NCBI GenBank assembly: GCA_022813625.1
Contig: JAKLMB010000027.1
Coordinates: 434,001-498,000, forward strand
Origin: Aaosphaeria pasadenensis
Taxonomy: Eukaryota; Ascomycota; Dothideomycetes; Pleosporales
Length of the DNA: 64,000 nt
Direction of reading: 5' to 3'
The position numbers and the translations under genes were made by a program. Positions within the stretch are counted from its first letter, which is position 1. Each line of letters opens with the position of its first letter. Shown here one piece after another: positions 47,777 through 60,241 of the stretch. The notes below the pieces were generated by a model, which was not told the origin of the DNA, did not search any database, and saw only the letters and a list, made by a program, of their open reading frames with translations.

Positions 47777-50700
47777 CTACATTACTGTGCAGTTCTCGTC
47801 GTGTTGCTTTTGGTTCGTCCTGCTCAGCCTCTCGCGACCCTTCTGTGCTTTGGCACCACCTCGTTTGAGCTCCTCTAGACGCTCCTGGGCCTTAGGGAAT
47901 TTATATGCTGGTGAAGGGATTAGCATTCGTCACTACATTCATGAACAGAGTTTGCATAACTTACAGGCTGCTCGACCGTACCATCTCTTTGCTTCCTCTA
48001 AGCTTCTCGGGCATCCTATGCCTACTTCTGTGAAGTAACCCATGGCGAAAAGGGCTTTGGAGAGGGGTGGCTCTGCGCATGCGGCTCGGCGTGCCCAAAG
48101 GTATGCTTCTGTATCGCTCTGCTCCAAGATTCCTTGACTTCCTGTCAAATACCAACCCGAGAGTGCAAGTTCGCTTTGATGTTCCTCTTGTGCTGCAGCC
48201 CGGGTGTACCAGCCAATACTAGATCTTGCGTCTACGGGGTAGCCAAGGAGTCCATACTCGAATGCTTGTCCCAAGCGGAATTGGGAGAACTTGTAACCCA
48301 GTTCGGCAGCTTGCATGAAGAGTTGTGCTGAATAGGATTCGTCACGAATGATCCGTTCGTTCCCTGTCTGGGCCTCGTATAATAGAGCCAGCTCATGTAA
48401 AGCATGGGGGTTTTGTTCGTCGGCACGGTCGGCGGCTCTCTTGAGCATATTGATGGCCTCACCAAGGTTCTTCTGCTGGCCGAGAAGACCCTTTAGCAGA
48501 ATCATTCCCATTTTGTACAAAGCGGGAGTATCGCCCAGAGCAGCAGCACGGCGGTACCATTGCACAGCTTTCAGGGGATCTCTCTTGGTTCCACCTCCTT
48601 CTTCATGACCCATCTCGCAACAAACAGCGGTCCTGTAGGCACTTGCAGCATGGCCCGCCTTGGCTGCACTTTGATATAGCACAAATGCCTCCTTTGTGTC
48701 GACCTGAAGCCCAAGTTGACCTGAACCGTAGCAGTCGGCGAGATAGAACATTGCATCGGGCGAGCCACCAGCCACCATCTTTTTCACCGTCTTATGAGCC
48801 TCAAAGATGAACTTTTCACGATTCTTGTTCTTTGTCCTGTTGTCTGCCGTGCCACCCTCATCAGCGAGGACAGTTGCAGCTTCTACCAACTTTTTGGCAA
48901 GTTGTATGCCAGTCGCGCTGTCCGAGGGATTGGCCTTCCATGTGTTTCGGAGTCGATTTAGTTCATCGTGAGTGACAGGATGCGGTGCGGAAGGGCGACC
49001 TTTGGATGGCCCAGAACCTGGACGGCCGGTCGGTGTGGGGTCAGTGTGATATTGCCTGACAGGTGGTGGTCTCGCAGCTTGTGCTGGAACAGGATTTTGC
49101 TGCTGTTGAGGTTGCTGATTTAAGCCAGCGCGGACTGGGAGGGGGTGAGCCGGTAGAGCATCTGGATTTGACGAAGGTTGCGTTGTACCCGCTCTTCTTG
49201 GAACAGGATCCACAGGCATCCGAGTAGGAGCAGGCGCTGCTGTTCCAGGACGGGGTATGGCATTTCCGGAAACCATTGGAGATCCATTTCTCATAGGGTT
49301 GGCACCTGGTTCAGAATATGCTGTCGCCCCTGAATCTCCTCTATGGAACGGTGGCTGCTGCTGTGCAAATCTCGGGTCGAAATTTTGCCCTTGCCCAGGA
49401 GCATAGCCTTGAGGCGTAGGTCCTCTCCTGGGAGCAGGATCTTGCGGCAAACCTCGCATAGGTGGAGCTTTGCCCCTTGGTCCAGACGGTAGGCCATTCG
49501 GGATAGGGCGCTCTGCATTGGCTGCTGGCAGTGGAGGAACCGCAGGAGCATCACCTGCCATTTCATAAACGCCATTACCCTGGGAATATTGACCATGCAA
49601 GTCGGGCTGAGACCGACTCTTTGAAGCTTGTTGATAGAAGTCTGGTTGCTGGGTAGCCACACTGTCTGGCGTAGCATTTGCTGAAGGCACTGGTTGCATA
49701 TCTGGCTGTGCTCCAACGGGCGAAAGATGATTATCAATAGAGAAACCTCTACGATGTCGGTTGCTCGTATCTGGAATCGCGTCAAAATTAGGCATGTCGA
49801 TCGATGACGCATGGCTTTTCCTGTCCGATGGCGCATCCACTCCATAGTAATCATCGTACAAATTGTCTATGTCTCCGCGATTATCGTCTTGAGGCTGCAG
49901 ATACTGTTGAGATTGCGGTTGCGGCTGCGGCTGCTGTTGTGGCAATGGCGGCAATGGTGGAATATTAGGCCTTGGCGCATATTGATAGCCGTCATTCTTG
50001 GTGCCTGATGCGGTCGAGGGTCGTGGAGGAATGTAAGTTGGAGATTCGGGCCCATGGTATCCAGCTGCAGGTCCTGGATCTGCCCATCCTTGTGGATCGT
50101 TGTAAGCACCCGTGTTTACACCTTGCGATCGTTCTTGCGGTAATGTTTGAGCTCGTTGTATGTTGGGTCCAGGTCTTTGCTGTGAGGGCGATTCTGGGTT
50201 GAAAGGTCGCTGCTGGGGGACTCGTGATGTGTCTAGCGGCCCCGCAGGCGGTCTCTGCTGTGGATATCCTCGACCAGCGGGAGGTTGACGGCCCCGCCCG
50301 TTTCCTTCAAAGTGTCCAGAATCCTGCCTCTGCATGTCTGGGTTGGGATAACCTCCGCCTCTTCCTGGGGGTGGCCCTCGATGCTGGGGAGGTGGCCCTC
50401 GATTATGCGGTGGCGGGCCCATCATCCCTCGTCCTCTTCCCTGTGGAGGTCCTTGTGGCCTCCTTTGTGTGTCATCTTGCCCTAGGTTCATTAGAGACAT
50501 TGCTTCATCCATTGATCCTGTTTTCGCTCGAGGGGCAGGTTTTTGCGACGGGAAGGTAGGGAAAGGGTTATCTTGAGAGAATGATTGTGGTGAGACTGGT
50601 GACATGAGTGCACGCTCGGTTCCTATTCATGATCAGCAAGTTGAGCTTAGAAGCAGATAATAGTGGTGGCCATACTCGGCGGTCTATGATCCGAATGGCC

Positions 50701-51240
50701 CTGCTGCAGATTTTGGGGACGTCTATCCCCTTGACCGCGCGAGTTATCCCGCTGCATTCCTCTTTCTGCTGGACCTGGTCCTGGTGCCCCATTCGATACG
50801 ATCTGTCTGTTTCGCGGGTCGCCGCGGCCTTGAGGTTGTTGGTAACCACGGTCATCAAATCTCTGCTCTTGTGAATACTGATCGTGAGGATGAGGCGGCC
50901 TCTGGCCCTGCGGAGGCTGGCCTCGATGTGCATTCATATCGTCATAGCCATCTTGCCGTTGCTGTGGCGGATACCCATTGCCATATCCACCACCCTGTTG
51001 TTGCTGTTGCTGTTGCTGCTGGTGGTGATCGTAATAGCCGTCGTCCCACTGCTCGTACTGTCCTTGGTCGTAGCCATAATCATAGTCATATTGCTGATCG
51101 TTATACTGGCCATTATACGGGGCCTGTTGGTGGCCTCCAGGTTGGCGCGCGTGTCCTTGGTCGTATGACTGCTGGTATTGCTGGCGTTGTGGTTGTGGTG
51201 GTTGCTGGTAGTTGCGGTTATCGTATTGCTGATAAGCCAT
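47777..51240 (-). CDS. SKT5: Skt5/Chs4-like chitin synthase regulator with Sel1 repeats and CaaX box
   Basis: Exons 50676-51240, 47965-50622 and 47777-47907 give 1,117 residues. The first about 700 residues are Gln/Pro/Gly/Tyr-rich and disordered, with a polyQ run in 'YDHHQQQQQQQQQGGG'. Sel1-like (TPR-type) repeats follow from about residue 750: 'AMFYLADCYGSGQLG', 'PALYKMGMILLKGLLG', 'PHALHELALLYEAQTG' and 'KALFAMGYFTEVGIG'. This is the arrangement of Skt5/Chs4 and relatives, which bring chitin synthase III-type enzymes to sites of growth and septation. The last exon, joined through a 57-bp intron, ends in Cys1114-Thr-Val-Met, a farnesylation CaaX box; yeast Skt5 also ends in a CaaX motif. 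If the last intron is not spliced, the protein ends 'CKLCKLCS' and lacks the box. Confidence 0.92.
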
Positions 51241-53470
51241 GGCGATGGAGGGGCGCGCAATGGGATCGCCAAAGCCACAGATGTGTGGAGGAGAAGCCTA
51301 GCGACGTAGCGATAACTTAAAGGGTTGTTGAGGGCGGGTCGGCCCCATTAACGGTCGCCTTTGGGGAGAAAGAAATTACAAGAAGCACAGACGAGCATTC
51401 CCTTCAGCAAGGGAAATGGGCGCGGGGGACAAGATGAAGGTGAAAAGGTAAAACGCTCGGGCTCACAGGGACGAGCACGAGCACACGAGTCGCAAAGGGA
51501 GTAGACGTACGACGGGCGTGCAGAATCGGGTTATGGAGAAAGGTTCCGAAACCGTGTTATGGCCCTGGAAGCTTAATGAAATAAGAAGACCTCCTCGTTT
51601 GATTGCTTTGTGAAGTTGATGATGGAGCATTCTCCAAAAGCAATTTGTTAGTCGAGGGAGCTGTCGTCCACTGACACGACCTGTCAGCTGCCCGTCGCCT
51701 TCCTTTCCCCTGCCAAGCGGAGAGGCGGGACAGGAACGGGTATACGGGTGTACGTAATTTATGGCCACTGGTGACTTGCAGACTTGCCAGACTACAGTAC
51801 CTACACTATACACAGTAGGTGTTAGTTATTATCAGAGCTTCCCCCAAAGTGCAGACGGATTCGGAGAATTCTGGGCAGTCCAAGTGACGAGTCTGTGTGA
51901 GAGTCCGGGAGCTTGTCGTGGGCGATGGAATTTCTGAAACAAAAAGTTCACAAGACCGACCTGCGACGGCGTTTCGGCCAGTCATCGCCCCCGTACACAC
52001 TCGAGTGCAACAAGTCACAATTAACTATGTGATTGGTATTCAGTACTAGCCGTGTACGGAGTACTGTGTACGGGGTACTGAGTTGGCAATTGCTTGTGGT
52101 TCCCTTTCGCTCCAAGATACCTAATACCAGGTAGCACCCAGTTTTATCAGGCTGGAAGCCTGCGCTAATTGATCACTCGTCTATCTGGAACAACGACAAT
52201 CTTATGAAAGGGGCCAGTCAGAGATCATATCAGAAAGTGTTGTATTTGGTGTACGGAGTACTGCTGTAGCATGTAACAGTCAATGTGGTTACCGCTGTCG
52301 TCAGAAGAACGATGTCCACAAGACTCCTCGAGTCCTCGCCCCCCAACTCCTCAGAACAACTCTCCCTCGGTAACTGTGCAAAGTGGGGTTCCGTTTCAGC
52401 CATGTACCTCTTTGGACCAACTGGTACGCGCATCAGGCAGAGACTGCGTGAGGAGAACGGAAGAGCCGCTGACGATCCCTTTCATGCAGGGGAGCCGCAT
52501 ACCATTCCCACTACGGGACCCTACGCAGCCCCCAAAATAGAGCAAACCTTGCCTTGCCTTGCCATGCCTTGTCTTTGTTTCTACTGCACATGAGCCTTAG
52601 GCTCGGGAGTCATGGCGCCGGGCAAGACACTGCCCGGGGTTTGCCGCCACAAAGAGATATCTTCGAGACCCTGTGGCAGTGGCCTCGTGGCGCATAGAGT
52701 CTATACTGTGGTTCCTCGTACCTTAGATACCTACCTAGTCACTTGCTATATCTAGAGCCCGACGGACAACATCACAACTTCAAAGATAGACTCATTCACC
52801 GATGTAATGATAGTGGTCAGATAGGAACGAACGGTAGGAACACAAACAGAAATGGACATACGCATCTTGGTATTGCACAACACGTTCACCATGTGAATGG
52901 ATTGTTTGATAAATTGCTTACGCCGCGAACGGATAGACGAACAACTACGGAAGATGGCAATTAATAGTGGTCGCCACACAATTCCCGGAAATAGAGCAAA
53001 GTGCGCCTTGCTCTTGGAAGTGACGCTTTCGTTATCAACTTTGTCCCGGAGGCGAAACTTTGAATTCGGTTGTAAGTGTGTGCTATTTCAATCTAGTGAT
53101 GCTAGAGGTCGCATTCGAATCATGGGGTCTCAAAATTCCACACCCGCCCACAGTAATCTATAATCGATCAATCGAAGAAATCTCGATGTCAATCTCTAGT
53201 AGATACATGGAAGCCGCAGCATTATTACTCGTACTGTGATACTATGTGATGTTGGATCTGCTCTGCGTGGCTGACTAATGGGATATCATTCGCGCTAGTC
53301 TCGATAAGGTATACGCTAGATGGAATCGACCTCATCATCATCAAAGCCATCGCCATTCGACGACGGCGCCCATCCAAAACCGATCCAGCCTCACTGATTA
53401 CCTTATTTCTACACTCTGGGGGCTATCAATTCAATCCCTACCTCTTGATTCTTCGTCACAGCAGGTCATC
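51241..53470. promoter_or_regulatory. Divergent promoter region SKT5-like / CBP4
   Basis: This 2.2-kb region has no supported gene. It carries three copies of a TACGGRGTACT motif, two in tandem at 52055-52080 and one at 52252-52262, and a CCTTGCC run near 52548-52570. Short ORFs at 52230-52593 overlap on both strands without features. Confidence 0.5.
52055..52080. repeat. Tandem TACGGAGTACTG / TACGGGGTACTG
   Basis: Two 12-bp near-identical units separated by 5 bp lie in the SKT5-CBP4 intergenic region; a third copy is at 52252-52263. The core GTAC-flanked word recurs at 14850 and 15097. Confidence 0.7.
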
Positions 53471-54099
53471 ATGCCCAGCGTCGGGACATATGTGAAAGCC
53501 ATCTCTGCGTGCGTCTCCATCAAAAAACAAATTCCACTCAAGTCCCACTAAGTCATTTCTCAGTGGCGCCGCAATATGCATAGGAGGCCCAGCATTCGTA
53601 TACTATATATCCCCCACCGAAGAAGAAATCTTCAAGGTATGGCCTGCAACCTTTTCCACAGAGCATGAAGAGACGAAGCTTTGTTTCAGAGCACGTGCAT
53701 GAGCATAAGCTACCACCGCCCCACGGCTGTCATGCCCTGAATATTCCGACCCACATATATGCATGTAGATACTAACACAATTGTACAGAAGTACAACCCG
53801 GAATTGCAGAAGCGTGCACTTGCCAACCGAGAAGTACGGCAGCAGGAATTCGATTCATTTGTGAATCATCTCAAGGAGGCGAGCAGGTCGGAGAAACCAA
53901 GTGAGCTCCACATTTATCTTGGGCATCATTCCTATTGGAATGCTCCTCGGGACTAACGATCATGACAGTTTGGATAGCGCAAAAGGAGATGGAGAAGAAG
54001 CTTTCGGAAGACCGAGCACAGCGCTTGAGGGATGAGCGAGAAAGCCTCGCTGCGGAGGCGGAACGAAGGCGTGCTGAGATAAGGGATAGCACCAAGTGA
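53471..54099 (+). CDS. CBP4: Cbp4, assembly factor of mitochondrial complex III
   Basis: Four exons, 53471-53508, 53564-53636, 53789-53900 and 53969-54099, give 117 residues; introns are 55, 152 and 68 bp. Cbp4 works with Cbp3-Cbp6 on newly made cytochrome b in the inner membrane during assembly of the cytochrome bc1 complex. The rebuilt N-terminus has one membrane helix ('AGAAICIGGPAFVYYI') followed by the family hallmark 'SPTEEEIFKKYNPELQKR', then 'EFDSFVNHLKEASRSEKPIW'. The tail is a long charged helix ('ERESLAAEAERRRAEI'), predicted coiled coil. Each exon alone is too short to notice; agreement with the family over every junction makes the model firm. Confidence 0.92.
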
Positions 54100-54302
54100 C
54101 GGCAATGATATATCATTTTGTATAACAGATTTTTCATCACTCACTGTATTGTTAAACATTCAAAGCACCATGGGGTATAGCGTAGGATTGGCTTCGCGCA
54201 ATAACAACAATTTCAATATTGTAGACGACTATGATCAAGAAATTGTACAATTCGGCCACGGAAGCTCACGAGATTAACCCGCGATCCTCTAGATACGCAG
54301 TC

Positions 54303-55508
54303 CTATTGAGCTTGTTGAAGAATGCTCATGTAACTATTCCAGCTGGTACCTGAACTCGGCTCAATCGAGTACATGTACGTTCCCCACCATGGGCCAGCAG
54401 CCCACCACAAGGCACCTTGCCAGACATCGGCGTTCTGTGCCATATAGTCTAGCATCCCCTTGATTGCAGTCTGGCACTGGCTGTTGGCACCACCCGCGAA
54501 TTCGCCAATGAATCCGACCTTCTTGTTCGTCCGAAGCCACTCCGTGGCAGCTTGGATACGTTCCTTTCCGATGGTGGAAGACACGCATTCGGCATGAGTG
54601 CCGCTACCGTCACTATCGAGATATTGATGCATCTGATAGACAAGGAGGTTGTTGGGGTCGGTGAGGGCTCCCATCGTAGCGCCGTTCTGGCTGGAGGTCC
54701 AGGTCCAGGCGCCGTTCCAGTTGTTTCCCTCAACGTGGATGTACTGCTTAGTGGCGCCTGCAGAGCGAATTCCGTTGATACCGGCTTGGTTCAATCTGAC
54801 CACAAGGTCTTGGTCCATATCATGAACTATGGATTATTAGTATCTTTGCAACCATCATTCACATTGATCAGGTAACCTTACATTCATTGTTGGTGTCGAA
54901 GATGACATATGAGTTGTCCTTAAAGGGCGTAGCAAGTGTCTTCCAGAACTTTTCAAAGCCAGAGACATCTGTGATGATATTTCCATAGTAACGCCCATAG
55001 TTATGGGGCACGATCATAGCGTATGCCTTCTTATTCGTAATGTATTTGACAGTCTAGAAATTTATTAAGAACCATCATATGCAGGGATTGAGCGAGTCAC
55101 ACTTACGTCGTCCAGATCTTTAAAATATGCTGAATCGAGTCCACCAGTCTGTTGGTTCGGGACTACACGTTCCGCCAGAATGTTGATGCGGAAGGTGTTG
55201 AAACCTTTGCTGATGAATTGCTAGCCACAATGAGCAGGGTATCTGCTAGTCTATGGAAAGGGAAAGTTACATCGATGGTGCTAGTGGTGGGCCATATGTA
55301 GTCTTTGCCCTTCAATCCAGGAAAGTTCTTCTCTCCGAACTCGGGGCCACTTTCGTTGACACCAAAGACTGATGATTGTCAGATCATATCAGATGGAATA
55401 GGAGTTGTGATACGAACACTTAAACTTGGTAACACGCTTGCTCTTTACAGGAGCTGCAACAGCAAGCCCTGCTGTGACTGCTACGAGCAAGGCAGAAAAG
55501 AAACGCAT
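54303..55508 (-). CDS. Secreted GH5 endoglucanase (cellulase)
   Basis: Five exons, 55418-55508, 55271-55368, 55107-55220, 54882-55053 and 54303-54826, give 332 residues with introns of 49-55 bp. A signal peptide (MRFFSALLVAVTAGLAVAA) precedes a lone GH5 catalytic domain with no carbohydrate-binding module. The core reads 'FFGVNESGPEFGEKNFPG', 'FNTFRINILAERVVP', 'MIVPHNYGRYYG', then the acid/base Glu158 in 'FDTNNEFHDM', rebuilt across an intron. 'VYQMHQYLDSDGSGTH' and the nucleophile Glu267 in 'GFIGEFAGGANSQCQ' follow. This is the GH5 subfamily 5 pattern of fungal endo-beta-1,4-glucanases such as Trichoderma Cel5A. All catalytic residues are intact. The first intron uses donor GTTCGT. The gene diverges from XPF. 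Confidence 0.94.
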
Positions 55509-56308
55509 AGTGGACGCTGATGAACACAGTGATAACAATCAGGAAGGATAGTGAAAAGTAGCCAACATCTACAGCTATCGTGGATTGAGGCTTGATATAT
55601 GGCCCGGTAGCTTCTCCTATTACCGCCATCAGGCCTGGATTCCAAAGATTCCAGACCCAGATAATGTCAAGTTGGTAGCACGTTCAGCGGAACTGTGTGC
55701 CCGTCGGCTGAAGACTGGCGGCATCCATATTGGCTAGCTTGTATCGAAAAGTGAAGGCTTGTTGTGTCTTGTGAGTTAGAAGCACCGAAACATCAATCGG
55801 AGAAGCACCTCAGGAAAAGAGCTTGTATGTGAGCTTTGGCAGCGTCTCTTGATCTTCCGTGCATGCCGAATCCCGCATATGAACGATGTGGAGGTTTATA
55901 TTGAAACGCTGCCACGCCATGCTGAACAAAGAAGAAAAGCAGCCAAGGCTTGACCTATCAGTGGCCGGAAAAGGATCAATTAGTTCTACAGGCCACGGAG
56001 AGTTTCTATAAAATATATTGCAATAGATGGCGAGTCGGAGAAGGTTGCTCCGTAGCATGGATTTGGTTAGACTCGGTAGCTACGTGAATTGCTCCTGCAA
56101 GAGGAACCAAGAAGTGGGGAAATGGGTGTGAGAAGGGCCTGATATTCATGTAAGGGTAATTGTCTTCGTGAAGGATGTAGTAGAAGTTCATTGGGCTGAG
56201 TGGTAAGTACCTAACGGGATCGTGTAGATGTCTTCTGTGGGGACCTACCCAAACGGGTCACCTCGAAGCAGGTGACTACGTGGGACCGAGACGCGACGGC
56301 AGGTCGGG
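55509..56308. promoter_or_regulatory. Divergent promoter region GH5 / XPF
   Basis: An 800-bp region without a supported gene. It should hold a cellulase promoter on one side, but I did not identify confident regulator sites. Confidence 0.5.
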
Positions 56309-59241
56309 ATGTCCGTCACAGCTTCCCGCACGTCACCACCCCAACCCCACACCAGAGGTTCAAACTCTCGGTCAACATCCTCCCCAATGCCCAGCGATGA
56401 GAATGCTCCCGTAAAATTATCTCTGCCGCTAGTAAGTACGCGACGCCGCTGCTTCAAGACCTCCTCTGATGATGACAGGAATTCCAGCAGGATATCTTCA
56501 AGGAATTGCGCGATGAAGACGAGCTCGTCCTTCTTGCCCGCGGCCTCGGCTTGCTGCGCATCGTCACCAACCTTCTCCACTCGTACGATGCCGCTGGTAA
56601 TAACTTGATTCTTTTGGTGGGAGCCGACGAACGTGAAAATGTTTGGATAGGCGAAGCTCTCGCCGAGCATGCTGCGGTCAGCATGTCGCCCAAAGCGAGA
56701 GGCTTAAGTCTGGTCAATACAGACTTGATGAGTGTTGGAACTCGCGAGAAGATGTATGCACAAGGAGGAATTTTCAGCATCACTTCTCGCATTTTGATTG
56801 TCGATTTCCTTTCAAGCCTGCTGAATCCGGAGATAGTCACTGGCGTGGTAGTGTTGCACGCCGAGAAGGTCATCGCAACTTCGCTAGAGGCATTTATCCT
56901 ACGAATATATCGGCAGAAGAACAAGGTGGGGTTTTTGAAGGCCTTCTCCGATAGCCCTGAGCCCTTCACAACCGGCTACTCACCTTTGGCCAACATGATG
57001 AAGAATCTATTCCTTCAAAAACCTGCTTTGTACCCACGATTCCATGTTACAGTGGCCAGCTCACTAGAGGGACGGAAGAAAGCCGAGGTTATCGAGTTGG
57101 AAGTCCCAATGACGGAGGCAATGAGAGATATACAAAATGCGGTTCTCGAATGCGTTGAGGCTAGCATTAGTGAGCTGAGAAAGAGTAATGCTGGCATCGA
57201 GATGGAAGACTGGACTTTGGACAGTGCTCTACACAAGAATTTCGACACGATGGTCAGGAGACAATTGGATCCAGTCTGGCACCGAACTACCTTCAAGACA
57301 CGTCAAGTCGTTCGAGACCTGACTCTGCTAAGGACCATACTGCACGCCCTTCTTACTTATGATGCTGTTGACTTCAACAAGTACCTTGACACAGTTCTAG
57401 CAGCTTCACAACCACCCCCAGGGTCTACCAAGCATAATCAGTCACCATGGCTATTTCTTGATGCTGCAGAAACCATTTTCACCACAGCAAAACGGCGCGT
57501 CTACTCTGGCAAGGTGTCAAATGCAGATTCCGGTAACGGGTCAGAGTCGATGCAGCCAGTGCTAGAAGAACTTCCAAAATGGGCACAGCTAGCCGAAATC
57601 CTAGAGGAAATCGAGCAAGACGCATATTTCAATCCAACACCCCAAGATGGGTCGAACGGCTCGATTTTGATCATGTGCGGAGACCAAGGAACATGTCGCC
57701 AATTACGGGAATACCTCCAAGTCATGTACGCGCAGCCAGAGGGCACAAAACGCAGTGAACAGGACGAAGATGGCCCGTCAGCATCTTTCATGATGCGTCG
57801 CAAGCTGCGCCATTATCTTGGTTGGAAACGTGATTTCAGTAATGTTAGTGCGGCGCTCTTCTCCGAGAATCAAAAGGCGATAAACGGAAGCACGGAACAG
57901 CGTGTTCAAAGCGGCAAATCAAATAGAGCACCACCAAACAAGAGACGCAGAGTTCGCGGTGGTGGTGCACCTGGGGGTTCTACAAGGTCTGAAAATGGCG
58001 CCATGCGAACGGCTGGTGACCGCGATGCCCACATCGCGAGTCTCATGGCGGAACTACAACCCACAGAAGCTGAGACAATGCAAAAAGGTGAAATTGGACT
58101 TGACCCACTCGACAATATGGAGGACTACTACGACTTATTCGATTTGAATGAGCTCATAGTTATACACCCATATGAAGGTGACATGGACGAACACGTCCTC
58201 GAAGAGACGAAACCGCGATACATCGTTATGTATGAGCCTGATGCAGCCTTCATCCGACGAGTAGAGGTGTATCGTTCCTCTCACACTGATAGAACGGTCA
58301 AGGTTTTCTTCCTGTATTACGGTGGTAGTGTAGAGGAGCAGCGCTATCTGTCCGCCGTGCGGCGCGAAAAGGACGCATTCACTCGCCTTATCAGAGAGCG
58401 TGGAAACATGGCATTAACCATATCCACCTCCAACCTCGATCCCCAAGAGTCCTTTCTTCGGACGATCAATACGAGGATCGCAGGAGGTGGTCGACTAATC
58501 GCAACTGAGCAACCACCTCGCGTCGTCGTGGATGTGCGAGAATTCCGCTCTTCACTTCCGTCATTACTACACGGTCGAAGCATCGTCGTCGTTCCCTGTA
58601 TGCTCACAGTTGGTGACTACGTCCTCACGCCTCACATTTGCATCGAGAGAAAGTCCGTCCGCGATCTTATCGGCTCCTTTTCCAACGGACGCCTTTACAA
58701 TCAAGTTGAATCGATGATGGAGCACTATAAATCTCCTATGCTCCTTATTGAGTTCGATCAGAACAAGTCATTTACTCTTGAACCCTTCTCCGACATGTCG
58801 ATGCCAACAACAACCTCGGGTTTGTCGGTGGCGCCGGACTTGCAGGCCAAACTTGTGATGTTAACACTTGCTTTTCCTCGCCTAAAGATCATCTGGTCCT
58901 CATCCCCATACCAGACGGCAGAGATATTCTCGGAACTCAAGAAACAACAAGACGAGCCAGATCCACTGAAAGCAGTGCAGACTGGCCTTGATCCGAATAT
59001 GGCGGGAGAGGAGATGCGGAGTTTCAACCAGGTTACGCAAGATATGTTGAGGACGATCCCTGGCGTCACGGAAAGCATAGTGACCAAGATCGTTCTAGAA
59101 TGTCAAAACCTGCTGGAATTCGTTAACATGGAGGAAAAAGAGATATGTAATCTCGTAGGAACACAGGCCGGCAGGCGGATCTATAGGTTCTTCAATCGTA
59201 GCGTTTATGAGGATGTCGCTGTTCCAGGACTCGGAACTTAA
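56309..59241 (+). CDS. RAD1: XPF/Rad1 structure-specific endonuclease of nucleotide excision repair
   Basis: Two exons, 56309-56431 and 56479-59241 (47-bp intron), give 961 residues. With its partner Ercc1/Rad10 it cuts 5' of bulky DNA lesions and acts in single-strand annealing and crosslink repair. The N-terminal SF2-helicase-like half ('DEDELVLLARGLGLLRIVTN', 'SRILIVDFLSSLLNPE') lacks a working Walker A, as in the family. The nuclease core is intact: Asp754 in 'VGDYVLTPHIC', then Glu764-Arg765-Lys766 with Asp770 ('IERKSVRDLIGSF'). The C-terminus has the tandem helix-hairpin-helix region ('IPGVTESIVTKIVLECQNLL'). The first ATG (56309) has a better context; ATG 56390 (MPSDENAPVKLSLPLEFQQ) is nearer the start I remember from relatives. 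Confidence 0.96.
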
Positions 59242-59587
59242 AATGACACTCTATTTACGTTGGATTCATCAACGAAAGCGTCAAGATATGGCTGCAAACC
59301 GTTTGAGAATTAGTCCTTAAGAAACTAACAACCGTGCATGGGGTATCTCTATCTATTGTCGTCATATTGCCGCTTTGGCATGGTAGCAGTGCCTTCGCGC
59401 CGAGATATTACATGCTTGCCCAAGAGTGCTTTTGAAGTGTGAAAGAAGTGAAGAGGAAAAAAAATCCACCAATACCCGTCCGCCCGCTTGCAATGGTGCG
59501 CATTTGAGCCGTGCCAGCCCTACACGCGCGAAGCGATGTCTGCCGGCAGGGCAGAAGACTGGCACAGCATGGCGGACCCGTAGCCCC
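59242..59587. other. Convergent spacer XPF / eIF1A
   Basis: A 346-bp spacer with both 3' ends; nothing else was seen. Confidence 0.6.
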
Positions 59588-60241
59588 TCAAATATCGTCA
59601 ATGTCCACCTCCTTGCCATCACCCTCGTCGCTGGAGTCGCGGTCGTCGTTGTCGAATTCGAAACCAATACCCTCATCGCCTTGGTCGCCGTAAGTGTCGG
59701 TCTCGTTGATCTTTGCGTTCTCGGGAAGTTCGCCATAGGCTTTCAGACTACGTGCCTCATCGGCAGAGTACTTGAGGATAACGTCGCCTTTCTCGTCTTG
59801 GTAGTCGCGAAGGGAAAGAAGAATGATATCTCCTTGGTTGATCCAGACCTTCTTCCTCAGCTTGCCTCGGATATGTGCCAATCTTCGCGCGCCGTCAAAG
59901 CACTGTGCCTCGAGACGTCCGTTACCAAGCATCTTGATGACTTGTGCGTACTCCTGGCCCCTACAAACAGCAAGTTGTCAGCATGAATCGTAGGCAGCAG
60001 ACATCGACATCGTCGTCCAGAACACACGAGCAAAGGGGGGGCCACATACTCTTCCTTGAAGGTCAACTCGCGCTTCTCATTATCGTTCTCGTTCTTGCCC
60101 CTTCTTCGGTTCTTGCCACCTGGGCTTGGGATTAGTATGGAATCCACTCGTGTCAAAGAACCCCGTCATTTCGAAGGTGGCGGGGTAGTGGGGTGTAGGA
60201 CGGGGCGCGTAGAACCTACCCTTTCCCTTATTCTTAGGCAT
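59588..60241 (-). CDS. TIF11: Translation initiation factor eIF1A
   Basis: Three exons, 60220-60241, 60050-60119 and 59588-59960, give 154 residues. eIF1A occupies the ribosomal A site region of the 40S subunit and, with eIF1, promotes scanning and start-codon choice. The rebuilt N-terminus is basic (MPKNKGKGGKNRRRGK), as required for its function. The OB fold carries 'EYAQVIKMLGNGRLEAQCFD' and 'KKVWINQGDIILLSLRDYQ', and the tail is acidic ('DGKEVDIDDI'). Introns of 100 bp and 89 bp separate the exons. Length and ends agree with yeast Tif11. The start ATG is shared with no upstream alternative. Confidence 0.96.

Noticed and set aside
50784..51320. Plus ORF antisense to the SKT5-like N-terminus
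   Set aside because: Arises from the Gln/Pro-rich repeat codons read in reverse; no independent support.
53090..53140. tRNA-like T-arm sequence (GCATTCGAATC)
   Set aside because: No matching acceptor stem or D-arm could be found around it.
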